NCBI GenBank assembly: GCA_964462515.1
Contig: CAYWXK010000014.1
Coordinates: 19,998-83,997, forward strand
Length of the DNA: 64,000 bases
Direction: 5' to 3'
From: CAYWXK01 sp964462515
GTDB lineage: Bacteria > Planctomycetota > Phycisphaerae > Sedimentisphaerales > Anaerobacaceae
This document shows, piece by piece, positions 8,379 to 15,629 of the stretch; positions within the stretch are counted from its first letter, which is position 1, and each line of letters starts with the position of its first letter. Both the position numbers and the translations under genes were made by a program. The notes beneath the pieces are model-generated. The model worked only from the letters and a program-made list of their open reading frames with translations. It did no database searches and had not been told where the DNA came from.

Positions 8379-9221
8379 ATGAAAATACTTAGCCATATGA
8401 TTTTAGCAGCGTCATCGCTGGTCGTCTTTATATTTGGCTGGTGGGGCGAGAAAATTTGTGCCGCCGAGAACGCGGGCGCTCAAGAAAAATCAGCCAAAGT
8501 TTCTCCATCAGTCTCGGCGAGGCCGAGCCTCGATGGAAAGGATGGAGGCAGGCTTATCGGCATCAGCCCAGGCGGCACAAACATCAACAGTCAGTTAAAG
8601 CAGGTCGTGGATATTTCCGGCCTCACGCCTGACACTGCGTTTGGTGAGGCAATCCAGATTCTGCGAAATTCAACCAAACCTCCACTAAATATAGTGGTGC
8701 TCTGGAGGGATTTGCGAGAGAATGCTTTTATTGATGCGAGCACGCCGATTCAGATTGAAGGCATTTCGGGAATTCCGCTGCGCTATGGTTTGGAAATTTT
8801 ATTAAGGTCGGTCTCAAGCAGGCGAACCCCGGTCGGCTATATTGTTAAGAACGGGGTAATTATTATTGGGACAAGCCAGTCTCTGCCTACCAGAAGAGTA
8901 ACTCGCGTCTATGACATAACCGATTTAATAGCGGGACAGCCCAGCTTTAGTTTTGGCATCGGGCCTGGCTTTATGCCCAACCAGCCTACAGGGATAATTG
9001 GAGGCAGAACATACGGAGGAACCCCGCGCGGTGTTGGCAGATATTCAGGTGCCTATACTCGTCCAGCCAGAAGGACGAGAGCAAATACACCCCCCGCGCT
9101 TTCTTACGAAAGTAAGAGCGGGGGCAGATTGACACCATATCCGAGAACCGGGGGAGCAAACGAAATTACCCGGCTGATACAGAATACGATTGAGCCGGAT
9201 AGCTGGCAAGATTCGCAATAA
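8379..9221 (+). CDS. Secretin/TonB short N-terminal domain (STN)-like secreted protein
   Basis: A 280-residue exported protein. The start is the ATG at 8379, giving a signal peptide MKILSHMILAASSLVVFIFGWW. The middle resembles the short domain of type II/III secretins common in Planctomycetes: DTAFGEAIQILRNSTKPPLNIVVLWRDL, then DASTPIQIEGISGIPLRYGLEILL, then GYIVKNGVIIIGT and RRVTRVYDITDLI. The C-terminal third is Gly/Arg/Pro-rich and low in complexity. Within it, a palindromic element at 9091-9124 is read in frame as PPALSYESKSGGR. There is no secretin pore domain, so it is probably a periplasmic partner or stand-alone domain of unknown role. The glycosidase-like gene begins 58 bp downstream, perhaps in the same transcript. 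Confidence 0.75.
   Translation: MKILSHMILAASSLVVFIFGWWGEKICAAENAGAQEKSAKVSPSVSARPSLDGKDGGRLIGISPGGTNINSQLKQVVDISGLTPDTAFGEAIQILRNSTKPPLNIVVLWRDLRENAFIDASTPIQIEGISGIPLRYGLEILLRSVSSRRTPVGYIVKNGVIIIGTSQSLPTRRVTRVYDITDLIAGQPSFSFGIGPGFMPNQPTGIIGGRTYGGTPRGVGRYSGAYTRPARRTRANTPPALSYESKSGGRLTPYPRTGGANEITRLIQNTIEPDSWQDSQ
9091..9124. repeat. In-frame palindromic element, CCCCCGC...GCGGGGG family
   Basis: Outer arms CCCCCGC/GCGGGGG with an inner stem around TCTTAC-GAAA-GTAAGA. It lies inside the short-domain protein gene and adds no stop codon or frameshift. Confidence 0.8.
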
Positions 9222-9279
9222 ATAGTCGTAATGACACTCGCAGAATATCACTTTGCTTCGGAGGTTCAATAAGCAAGAA

Positions 9280-11310
9280 ATGGAAAAACAAAACTTACCG
9301 ATATTGTTTGTATCGACTTTATGTTTTCTGCTCTTTGGCAATTTTGCGGTAATCGCGGCAGCAGATAATAACCATCAGCCAGGACTGCAAGACTTGCAGC
9401 AAATCGGGCGGCAAATCGTCAGGCCAACTCCTGACCATCCCGGCAACGTTTTCCTCGCAGGTGAAGAGGTGACAGTAAAATTGCCGCGCAGCCTCCCGCA
9501 GCAAGCCGCGAGGTGGCAGGTCTTCGATGACCGTGGGAATGTTCTTGAGCGTAGTGCCCTCGACAGGGATAGTCAGACTGTCCAGGACACTATTTATAGT
9601 AAGCGTAGTCGAACTATCAAGATTGGCAAGGTGGGTATTGGCTGGTATCGAATTGAAATTTTAGATGCTGATGGGAAGGTTTTGGACTGGACAACAGCGG
9701 CTGTTCTGGCGCCGCAGGCTGAGCCGGTGCCCCAGGATTCGCCGGTGTGCGTTGATTCAGCAACATCCTGGTTTGCGTCAAATGACCCTGCCAGGCAGAA
9801 GCGCTTCGCCCAATTAGCTGCGCTGGCCGGCGCTAACTGGATACGAGACCGCATAAAGTGGGCAGGGGCACAAACCGGCCCAGATAAATTTGCAGAAAAC
9901 ACAAGTTATGATAGTGCCGCAGCTTTACAGGCCCAATATGGGTTAAAAGTCCTGCAGGTTTTTCACGACACACCCGGCTGGGCTGTCGATAAACAACTGG
10001 ATGGTGAGCATCCATTCGGCCGATTCCCGAGGGACCTTCGTGTGCTATATAAATTCTGTGAAACAATGGCGAGGCGCTACCAAGGAAAGGTCCTGGCCTG
10101 GGAGCCCTGGAACGAGGCGAATATCACCGTCTTTGGCGGCCATACGATTGATGAGATGTGCAGCCATCAGAAAGCCGCCTACCTGGGCTTCAAAACCGGC
10201 AATCCGGCTGCTACGGTGTGCTGGAATGTTTATGCTGGTTCCGGAACGGCTTTGCACACGGAGGGGGTGCTTGAGAATGAGGCCTGGCCTTATTTCGAAA
10301 CGTTCAACATCCATACGTATAGCGACCCTGATAGTTACCTTACTGAGTTTGCACCAGCCCGGCAGGCTGCCTGCGGCAGACCAATCTGGCTGACCGAATG
10401 TGGAATTCTGCTGAAATGGAAGACGGGGCAACCCTGGTGCGAATTATCGACTGAGGATGAGCTGCGGCAGGCGCAATTTATCGCCCGCTCATACGCCGGC
10501 AGTCTCTTCGCAGGAGTCAGCCGCCATTTCTTTTTCATTCTTGGCAATTACGCCGAGAATGAAAAACAGTTCGGCATCTTGCGTAACGACCAGACGCCCC
10601 GGCCTGCCTACGTCGCTCTGGCAGCAGTCGGCAGACTCTTAGCGGGGGCCGGATGTCTCGGCCGATGGTTGCCAAAAGAAAATCCATCGCAACGTGTTTA
10701 TGCCTTCCGTGGCCGTCCCGATGGCCTGCAGAAAGATGTTTTAATCGCCTGGGGACAAGGCCCAACCAATTTTGTATTGCCGGAAAATTTATCAGTAGAA
10801 GTCATTTATGATTATCTTGGCAGGTCTATTGGTAAAGAACTGCCGCAAAAGCTGGACTCGTCTGCTGTTTTTATTGTCCTCGCAAAAGACCAGGCCCAAA
10901 AACTGCCGTTGGAGCAGTTACCAGAATCTTCAGCCTTGCGCGAAGGAGAGCCTTCGCCGATAGTTCTGCAGCTTCAGATGCCTCAGTCGGCAACCAATCT
11001 CGACATTCAGGCACATCGTGTGCCGTCAGAGCAGCAGACCAATCTTGACATCTTCATATATAACTTTGGTAACACAAAAGTTAGCGGGACAGTTTCAATC
11101 GAACGTTCTCCCGCCGGTTGGAAACTTGAGCCGCAGCAATGGGAAGTTACGCTTGAGCCTATGGAGCGAAAAACCCTATCTATCGGTGTCATTATACCTG
11201 CCGATGAAAGTAACAAGGTTCAGACTGGCTGGATTAAACTACGAGGCGATTTCGGCTCCTCAGGCAGACCGACTCTGGCCTTTCGCCTCGCAGCAAGTGG
11301 CAAGATATAG
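9280..11310 (+). CDS. Secreted glycoside hydrolase clan A-like TIM-barrel protein
   Basis: A 676-residue secreted protein. The signal peptide (MEKQNLPILFVSTLCFLLF, ending about NFAVIAAA) is followed by a small beta domain (about 55-160) and a TIM barrel (about 170-430). ANWIRDRIKWAG and VFHDTPGWAVD mark early strands. WEPWNEAN gives a likely acid/base Glu279 and PIWLTECG a likely nucleophile Glu373; this NE plus late-strand E pattern is typical of clan GH-A, GH39-like enzymes. The C-terminal 150 residues form beta-sandwich-like domains (IYNFGNTKVSGTVSIERSPAGWKL). I prefer the ATG at 9280 over the TTG at 9253, although GGAGG at 9260-9264 is a little far from it. The GH172-type gene starts 23 bp downstream, so the pair forms an operon. 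The exact substrate is unknown. Confidence 0.8.
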   Translation: MEKQNLPILFVSTLCFLLFGNFAVIAAADNNHQPGLQDLQQIGRQIVRPTPDHPGNVFLAGEEVTVKLPRSLPQQAARWQVFDDRGNVLERSALDRDSQTVQDTIYSKRSRTIKIGKVGIGWYRIEILDADGKVLDWTTAAVLAPQAEPVPQDSPVCVDSATSWFASNDPARQKRFAQLAALAGANWIRDRIKWAGAQTGPDKFAENTSYDSAAALQAQYGLKVLQVFHDTPGWAVDKQLDGEHPFGRFPRDLRVLYKFCETMARRYQGKVLAWEPWNEANITVFGGHTIDEMCSHQKAAYLGFKTGNPAATVCWNVYAGSGTALHTEGVLENEAWPYFETFNIHTYSDPDSYLTEFAPARQAACGRPIWLTECGILLKWKTGQPWCELSTEDELRQAQFIARSYAGSLFAGVSRHFFFILGNYAENEKQFGILRNDQTPRPAYVALAAVGRLLAGAGCLGRWLPKENPSQRVYAFRGRPDGLQKDVLIAWGQGPTNFVLPENLSVEVIYDYLGRSIGKELPQKLDSSAVFIVLAKDQAQKLPLEQLPESSALREGEPSPIVLQLQMPQSATNLDIQAHRVPSEQQTNLDIFIYNFGNTKVSGTVSIERSPAGWKLEPQQWEVTLEPMERKTLSIGVIIPADESNKVQTGWIKLRGDFGSSGRPTLAFRLAASGKI

Positions 11311-11333
11311 CATCCCAGCAGCCAGGAGAATTT

Positions 11334-12899
11334 ATGATGAAATCAGCATTCATTCTCTCTAACCTTGCAGTCCTGGTCCTTTTCGTTACCGGCTGTTATG
11401 CGCTCAATATCCAATCGCAGCCGGAAAGAAAGGAGCAAGTTGCGGGCTTTCAGACTGAGGCGCTGCCCGGCTCCTTTGATGAGCTGCTTGATTTTCCTTC
11501 TATTCCTTCTATGAAGAGCTGGCGAACATTTCAGGCCTCCGGCTACGACCGGGGCGGCGGCTTTTTTGATTCAGGAAATTTCCTGCGAATCGAAGAAGAC
11601 CGCCGCTACGTCCTTATGGAAACACAAGACCCGGGCTGCATCGACAGGATATGGTTCACCTACAAAAGTGACATTGGCAAAGAGCCTTACGACCTTCTGC
11701 TCTATATCGACGACCCCAATAGACCTGTAATCGCCATCGACCTTGATGAACTATTTTTAGATAAACGTTCACCCTTTGTTGCACCGCTGGCCGGCCTGTG
11801 TGGCAGCTCTCTCCACCCCGGCCGGTTCTCTTATGTCCCTATAGGATTCCAAAAGTATTGCAAGGTTGTCCTTGCGCCGCGAGGTCCTCTGGACCATTAC
11901 CAGTATCGTATCAATAGCGCCGGCCAGAAAATCCCTCATATTTATTACCAGATTACATACCGTAAGTTCGAACCCGGCACACCTGTCAAGGCGTTTCGCT
12001 GGGACATCGACAAGCAAGAATCCCAATCGCTCTCTAAAATCAAGTCGCTCTGGCAAAATGCCGGCAATTCGCCCTGGGGAGAGCTTAAAGACTTGAAACA
12101 AAATGTAATTGAAAAGGACATTGAGCCAGATAAATCTAACCTTTTGTTCGATATAACCGGCGCTGGCACAATTTATGGCCTGGAGTTTAGATTAGAAAAT
12201 CCTGAGAATTTGTGGCTTTCGATTTCGTGGGATAATGTTCAGCCTCCGGATGTTTTTGTTTCCCTTGGTCCTTTTTTTGGCTGTGCAATTTCCGATAAGC
12301 CAAAACAGGATGTGCGGGGACTCTGGATGGGTTACACCAAAGGCCGGTATTATTTCTACCTGCCTATGCCTTTTCGAGAAAGAGCAAAAATTTCTATCGT
12401 ATCAAAGGCTAATAAGGTTATCCCAGTCTCAGCCATTCTTCAATATCGAAGCCAGAAACCTTCAGATTCTGATGGTCTGTTCTGTGCCCATCGATACGAC
12501 TACGAGCCGCCCACTGTTGGTATGGACTATACCGCTCTCGATGTCAAAGGCAAAGGCCACTTCGTTGGCCTGGTTATGGACAATCCCGGCGATATGGAGG
12601 GCGATGACCGTTTCTTCGTCGATGGTGAAGAAAATCCTTCAATCCACGGAACTGGAACCGAGGATTTCTTTAATTTCGCCTGGGGCCTTGGGCATACGCA
12701 ATCCCTTGCGCTGCACGGTATTACGATTCAAGGTTCGCCGGTTTGCTACCGCTTTCATCTGCCTGCCGGCGTGCCCTTTCAGAAATCGCTTCGTATAAGC
12801 TGGGAGCACGGCCACGATATCGATAAAGGCGCAAACCTGCATCAGGGCCGATATAGCGGCATCGTCTTTTACTACCGCGATTCCGACATAAAAATTTGA
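11334..12899 (+). CDS. GH172-type (DUF2961) glycoside hydrolase, lipoprotein
   Basis: A 521-residue protein with a lipoprotein-type signal (LAVLVLFVTGCYA). It shows hallmarks of the DUF2961/GH172 family: SYDRGGG-like SGYDRGGGFFDSGNFLRIE, METQDPGCIDRIWFTY, GSSLHPGRFSYVPIGFQKYC, and the C-terminal HGTGTEDFFNFAWG, where Glu443 is the likely catalytic residue. GH172 enzymes act on fructofuranosides and arabinofuranosides. AGGAG at 11324-11328 supports a start at 11334 or 11337. It lies 23 bp after the clan-A glycosidase-like gene, so the two probably act on one glycan at the cell surface. The promoter of the following gene overlaps this stop codon. Confidence 0.85.
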   Translation: MMKSAFILSNLAVLVLFVTGCYALNIQSQPERKEQVAGFQTEALPGSFDELLDFPSIPSMKSWRTFQASGYDRGGGFFDSGNFLRIEEDRRYVLMETQDPGCIDRIWFTYKSDIGKEPYDLLLYIDDPNRPVIAIDLDELFLDKRSPFVAPLAGLCGSSLHPGRFSYVPIGFQKYCKVVLAPRGPLDHYQYRINSAGQKIPHIYYQITYRKFEPGTPVKAFRWDIDKQESQSLSKIKSLWQNAGNSPWGELKDLKQNVIEKDIEPDKSNLLFDITGAGTIYGLEFRLENPENLWLSISWDNVQPPDVFVSLGPFFGCAISDKPKQDVRGLWMGYTKGRYYFYLPMPFRERAKISIVSKANKVIPVSAILQYRSQKPSDSDGLFCAHRYDYEPPTVGMDYTALDVKGKGHFVGLVMDNPGDMEGDDRFFVDGEENPSIHGTGTEDFFNFAWGLGHTQSLALHGITIQGSPVCYRFHLPAGVPFQKSLRISWEHGHDIDKGANLHQGRYSGIVFYYRDSDIKI

Positions 12900-12924
12900 C
12901 ATTTGCCTGCAAAGCTGTTAAACT
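12896..12924 (+). promoter_or_regulatory. Sigma-70-like promoter for the HEAT-repeat gene
   Basis: TTGACA, 17 bases, then TAAACT. The -35 box overlaps the stop codon of the GH172 gene and the site lies about 60 bp before the HEAT gene start. The -35 box is perfect; the -10 box matches 4 of 6. Confidence 0.55.
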
Positions 12925-12985
12925 AATTTTGTCGAAGGCCGATGTAATCAGTAGATAAAGAGGCAATAAATTTAAGAGCACTAAA

Positions 12986-13714
12986 ATGAACCGCTTAAAA
13001 ATCAGTTTGTATGCAGTATCAATAATGTTTTTGATGCTTTTTCTTCCTGTTTCGGCATCTGCTCGCACCTATTTTAGCATAAGCCTCGGCAGCGCCTGCT
13101 TCAATGATTATCACGGCTTCTATGGCCGCCCATATTGGCGCTGTGATAGAGATTATTATCGCTGGCTCGATAGAGATAGATTTTTATGGCTGGATAGGGA
13201 CCGTTACTTGTTCCATAACAGAATCGGCTGTTGGCCGAGGCCGTTTTATTCACCTGGGCCAAGAATATGGGTCGAAGATTACTATCCAGGGTGGACCTGT
13301 GCGCCTGTTGTGGAAGCCCCAACGGGCGTTACAGAAAGGCACACATTTATTTATACAGGCCAAACAGATTATAGGGCAAAGTCCGACAAGGACACCGGGA
13401 AACTATTTGAAAAATTGCGGCAGAAAAAAGCCGAGCTTCTTGAGAAATTGCGAATTGGAGATAAAGAAAATCGCATTGAAGTCGCCTGTGAATTGGCGGG
13501 ATTTTCCTATGATGATAAAGTCAAAAAAGCCCTCGAAGATATTTTACTCTCAGACCCCGACGAGCAATTGCGAAAGCAAGTCGCCCTATCGCTGGGCAAG
13601 GTAAAAAACACCCAATTCTTGCCTATCTTAGAGAAGATAAGGGTTGCAGACCCAAGCGAAATTGTCCGCACAGCAGCAGACGAAGCCATCAAAAATATAA
13701 AGAAGGATTATTGA
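12986..13714 (+). CDS. Secreted Tyr/Trp/Arg-rich protein with HEAT repeats
   Basis: A 242-residue exported protein with no assigned function. The signal peptide runs from MNRLKISLYAVSIMFLMLFL to SASA. Next comes an aromatic and basic segment with tandem WLDRDRF/WLDRDRY units (about 60-75), then a Pro-rich stretch. A charged helix KLFEKLRQKKAELLEKLR leads into three HEAT/PBS-lyase-like helical repeats (IEVACELAGFSYDDKVKKAL, LRKQVALSLGKVKNTQFLPIL, IVRTAADEAIKNI). HEAT repeats usually bind protein partners. The gene stands alone with its own promoter and is followed by a convergent alcohol dehydrogenase. Confidence 0.75.
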   Translation: MNRLKISLYAVSIMFLMLFLPVSASARTYFSISLGSACFNDYHGFYGRPYWRCDRDYYRWLDRDRFLWLDRDRYLFHNRIGCWPRPFYSPGPRIWVEDYYPGWTCAPVVEAPTGVTERHTFIYTGQTDYRAKSDKDTGKLFEKLRQKKAELLEKLRIGDKENRIEVACELAGFSYDDKVKKALEDILLSDPDEQLRKQVALSLGKVKNTQFLPILEKIRVADPSEIVRTAADEAIKNIKKDY

Positions 13715-13785
13715 TTCCTGCATTGTTGAAAGAATAAGTCATAATTTGAGTTCATCGTTTAGCCGCCGCCAAAGCGACGATATAT

Positions 13786-14973
13786 CTATTTGTCGGCTTT
13801 TTTCAAGATGTCCATCAATTCCTCGTCCGTCAGGGTAATGGGGTTGCCTTTCATACTGCTGGACTTTTGCGACCTTGCGACAACCGCCGGCAAATCCTGC
13901 TCCTTCAATTCGAAAGTCGATAGAGCCGGCAATTTGAACGTTGAACAAAGCTCCTGGACCCATTTAACGGCGTCAATTGCCCGTGCCGAAGTTTTACCAG
14001 TCAGCAATTGAGCAATTTCATCATACCGGACCAATCCCTGCGAGTCGGCTGCGCGAGTCTGTAATGCCTGGACATTAGCTTGCATAACATAAGGCAAAAG
14101 CCTTGCACAAATTAGTCCGTGAGGGATATTGAGCATACCGCCCAATGGCCCGGCCAAACCGTGCACAGCTCCCAGACCGGCGTTGGCAAGGGCTAAACCG
14201 CTAAATAGACTTGCTAACGCCATATCCTCACGAGCAGCTCGCCGTGCTGCCGCACTGGCGCAGCAGGCTACGTTGCTTCCATCTTCATAAACCTGTCGCA
14301 AAGAACGAGCGGCTCTGACCAATCCTTCCCGGCAGATGCCGTCTGTCAACGGATTTGCTTTATTGCAAACATAAGCCTCAATCAATTGTGTAAGCGCATC
14401 CAATCCTGTGGTCGCAGTTAAAAATGGCGGCATCGAGTAAGTCAACTCCGGGTCAACGATAGCTGCGCGGGGCAGCAGCAGTGGGCTGCGCATACTTACT
14501 TTGCTCCCGTATTCAGGCACCCCTATCACTGCATTACGCGTAACTTCAGCGCCCGTTCCTGCTGTGGTAGGGATTGCAATATAAGGCACAGGATTTTGAG
14601 TCAGCGGCTCGCCTCGGCCAACAACCTCCAGGTAATCCTCAAGCTGGCCTTTGTTGGTCAGCATTGCTGCGACGACCTTGCCGGTATCGAGGACACTTCC
14701 GCCGCCAATACCAAGAACTAAATCAGTTTTTGCCTGTCGAGCTTGTTGGAGTGCCTCTTTGACCAGAATCGTGGTCGGCTCGCCGGTAACGCTAAATGGT
14801 ACAAAATCTATTTTGTGCTTTCGCAACTCTCCAAGAAGCATTTCGGCTCGTTCAATTGTTCGGCCTGTAACGACAAAAGCTCGCTTTCCTATCTGCGCCG
14901 CCAAAGGCGCGGCCTCCCGAATCGTGCCGGTGCCAAAAATAATCCGTGTGGCTGTCGCAAATTCAAATCTCAT
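13786..14973 (-). CDS. Iron-containing alcohol dehydrogenase
   Basis: A group III Fe-dependent alcohol dehydrogenase of about 395 residues, probably cytoplasmic, reducing an aldehyde or ketone with NAD(P)H. It has the dinucleotide motif GIGGGSVLDTGK, the family motif IPTTAGTGAEVTRNAVIG, and the metal-binding segment GAVHGLAGPLGGMLNIPHGLICARLLP with the expected histidines. I chose the ATG at 14973 (MRFEFATATRIIFGTGTI). A longer form from 15024 would overlap the end of the upstream gene by about 20 bp and adds non-conserved residues. It follows the LsrG-like gene, so the pair is probably one operon. The substrate is not evident. Confidence 0.88.
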   Translation of the reverse strand: MRFEFATATRIIFGTGTIREAAPLAAQIGKRAFVVTGRTIERAEMLLGELRKHKIDFVPFSVTGEPTTILVKEALQQARQAKTDLVLGIGGGSVLDTGKVVAAMLTNKGQLEDYLEVVGRGEPLTQNPVPYIAIPTTAGTGAEVTRNAVIGVPEYGSKVSMRSPLLLPRAAIVDPELTYSMPPFLTATTGLDALTQLIEAYVCNKANPLTDGICREGLVRAARSLRQVYEDGSNVACCASAAARRAAREDMALASLFSGLALANAGLGAVHGLAGPLGGMLNIPHGLICARLLPYVMQANVQALQTRAADSQGLVRYDEIAQLLTGKTSARAIDAVKWVQELCSTFKLPALSTFELKEQDLPAVVARSQKSSSMKGNPITLTDEELMDILKKADK

Positions 14974-15004
14974 AATTGGTGCTATCCATAGTTGAGCGTT
15001 ATTG

Positions 15005-15313
15005 CTAATCCCAGCCCTTATCATCGGGGAATATATTATTGTATTTGATACTCGTGCGCGGCTGGGCCATCATATCTGCTACAGCATCCCGCCATTTTTG
15101 ATAATGCGTAGTCTCCTTGTGTTTAGCTGCATCATCAGGCGTGCGATACACCTCAACCAGCACAAATCGCGTCGGGTCATCCTGCTGCTGGATAACGTCA
15201 AACCGGGCAACGCCCGGTTCTTTAATGCTGTTTCGGGCATTTTCAATCGTGGCCAGCCTGAACGCCTCGACCTCGTCGCCCTTAACATTAGCAAAAACAT
15301 GCACGATAAACAT
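15005..15313 (-). CDS. LsrG-like antibiotic biosynthesis monooxygenase (ABM) domain protein
   Basis: A small dimeric alpha-beta barrel protein of about 102 residues. The sequence MFIVHVFANVKGDEVEAF, then GVARFDVIQQQDDPTRFVLVEVY, then AAKHKETTHYQKW and AQPRTSIKYNNIFP closely follows the layout of LsrG, which processes phospho-AI-2, and related quinol monooxygenase-like proteins. I prefer the ATG at 15313, because GGAG is well spaced for it and almost touches the ATG at 15319. The next gene is the Fe alcohol dehydrogenase. A role in detoxifying or converting a small carbonyl compound, together with the dehydrogenase, is inference. Confidence 0.8.
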   Translation of the reverse strand: MFIVHVFANVKGDEVEAFRLATIENARNSIKEPGVARFDVIQQQDDPTRFVLVEVYRTPDDAAKHKETTHYQKWRDAVADMMAQPRTSIKYNNIFPDDKGWD

Positions 15314-15390
15314 AGCCATTCTCCTTGCAGATACTTTAATTGAACCGAAAGTTTACCAGATAGTTTCTGTATGCACAAATGATTCTTGCC

Positions 15391-15420
15391 CCCGCCTTCG
15401 CGTAGCCCGCTACGGCGGGC
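15391..15420. repeat. Palindromic element with inner GTAGC...GCTAC-type stem (inverted copy at 26519)
   Basis: CCCGCC at one end pairs with GGCGGG at the other, around an inner CGTAGCCCGCTACG palindrome. The reverse complement of the whole 30 bases is found at 26519-26549 upstream of another gene. Both copies lie within 100 bp of a gene start or end. Confidence 0.75.
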
Positions 15421-15483
15421 GAAGTAAGGCCCGCAGAAAGAGAAGACAGAATAAGTTATAGTAGGATACCAGACAGGATTTAA

Positions 15484-15519
15484 CCCGCCTCCGCCCCGAT
15501 AGGTCGGGGCGGAGGCGGG
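15484..15519. repeat. Strong 16-bp hairpin downstream of the alpha-2-macroglobulin gene
   Basis: CCCGCCTCCGCCCCGA (15484-15499) and its exact complement (15504-15519) enclose the loop TAGG. It is the longest perfect hairpin in this region and has no T-run, so it may slow transcription or stabilise an mRNA end rather than act as a classical terminator. Confidence 0.75.
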
Positions 15520-15558
15520 ATGAACTGCAAGCTGTTATTTTTGATTAGAAACTTCTCT

Positions 15559-15629
15559 GCCACGAAGGCACCAAGACACGAATTTTTAATTATTTCCTAA
15601 TCTTCTTTGTGCCTTAGTGTCTTGGTGGC
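15559..15629. repeat. GCCAC...GTGGC long imperfect hairpin spanning the macroglobulin stop
   Basis: Left arm 15559-15582 and right arm about 15606-15629 follow an 8-base period (CTTnGTGn on one strand). The right arm encodes the last residues of the macroglobulin (ATKTLRHKED). Similar elements occur at 53472-53545 and 54636-54706. Confidence 0.7.

Noticed and set aside
15484..15519. Rho-independent terminator of the macroglobulin gene
   Set aside because: The stem is very strong but no T-run follows on either strand, so I list it only as a hairpin.
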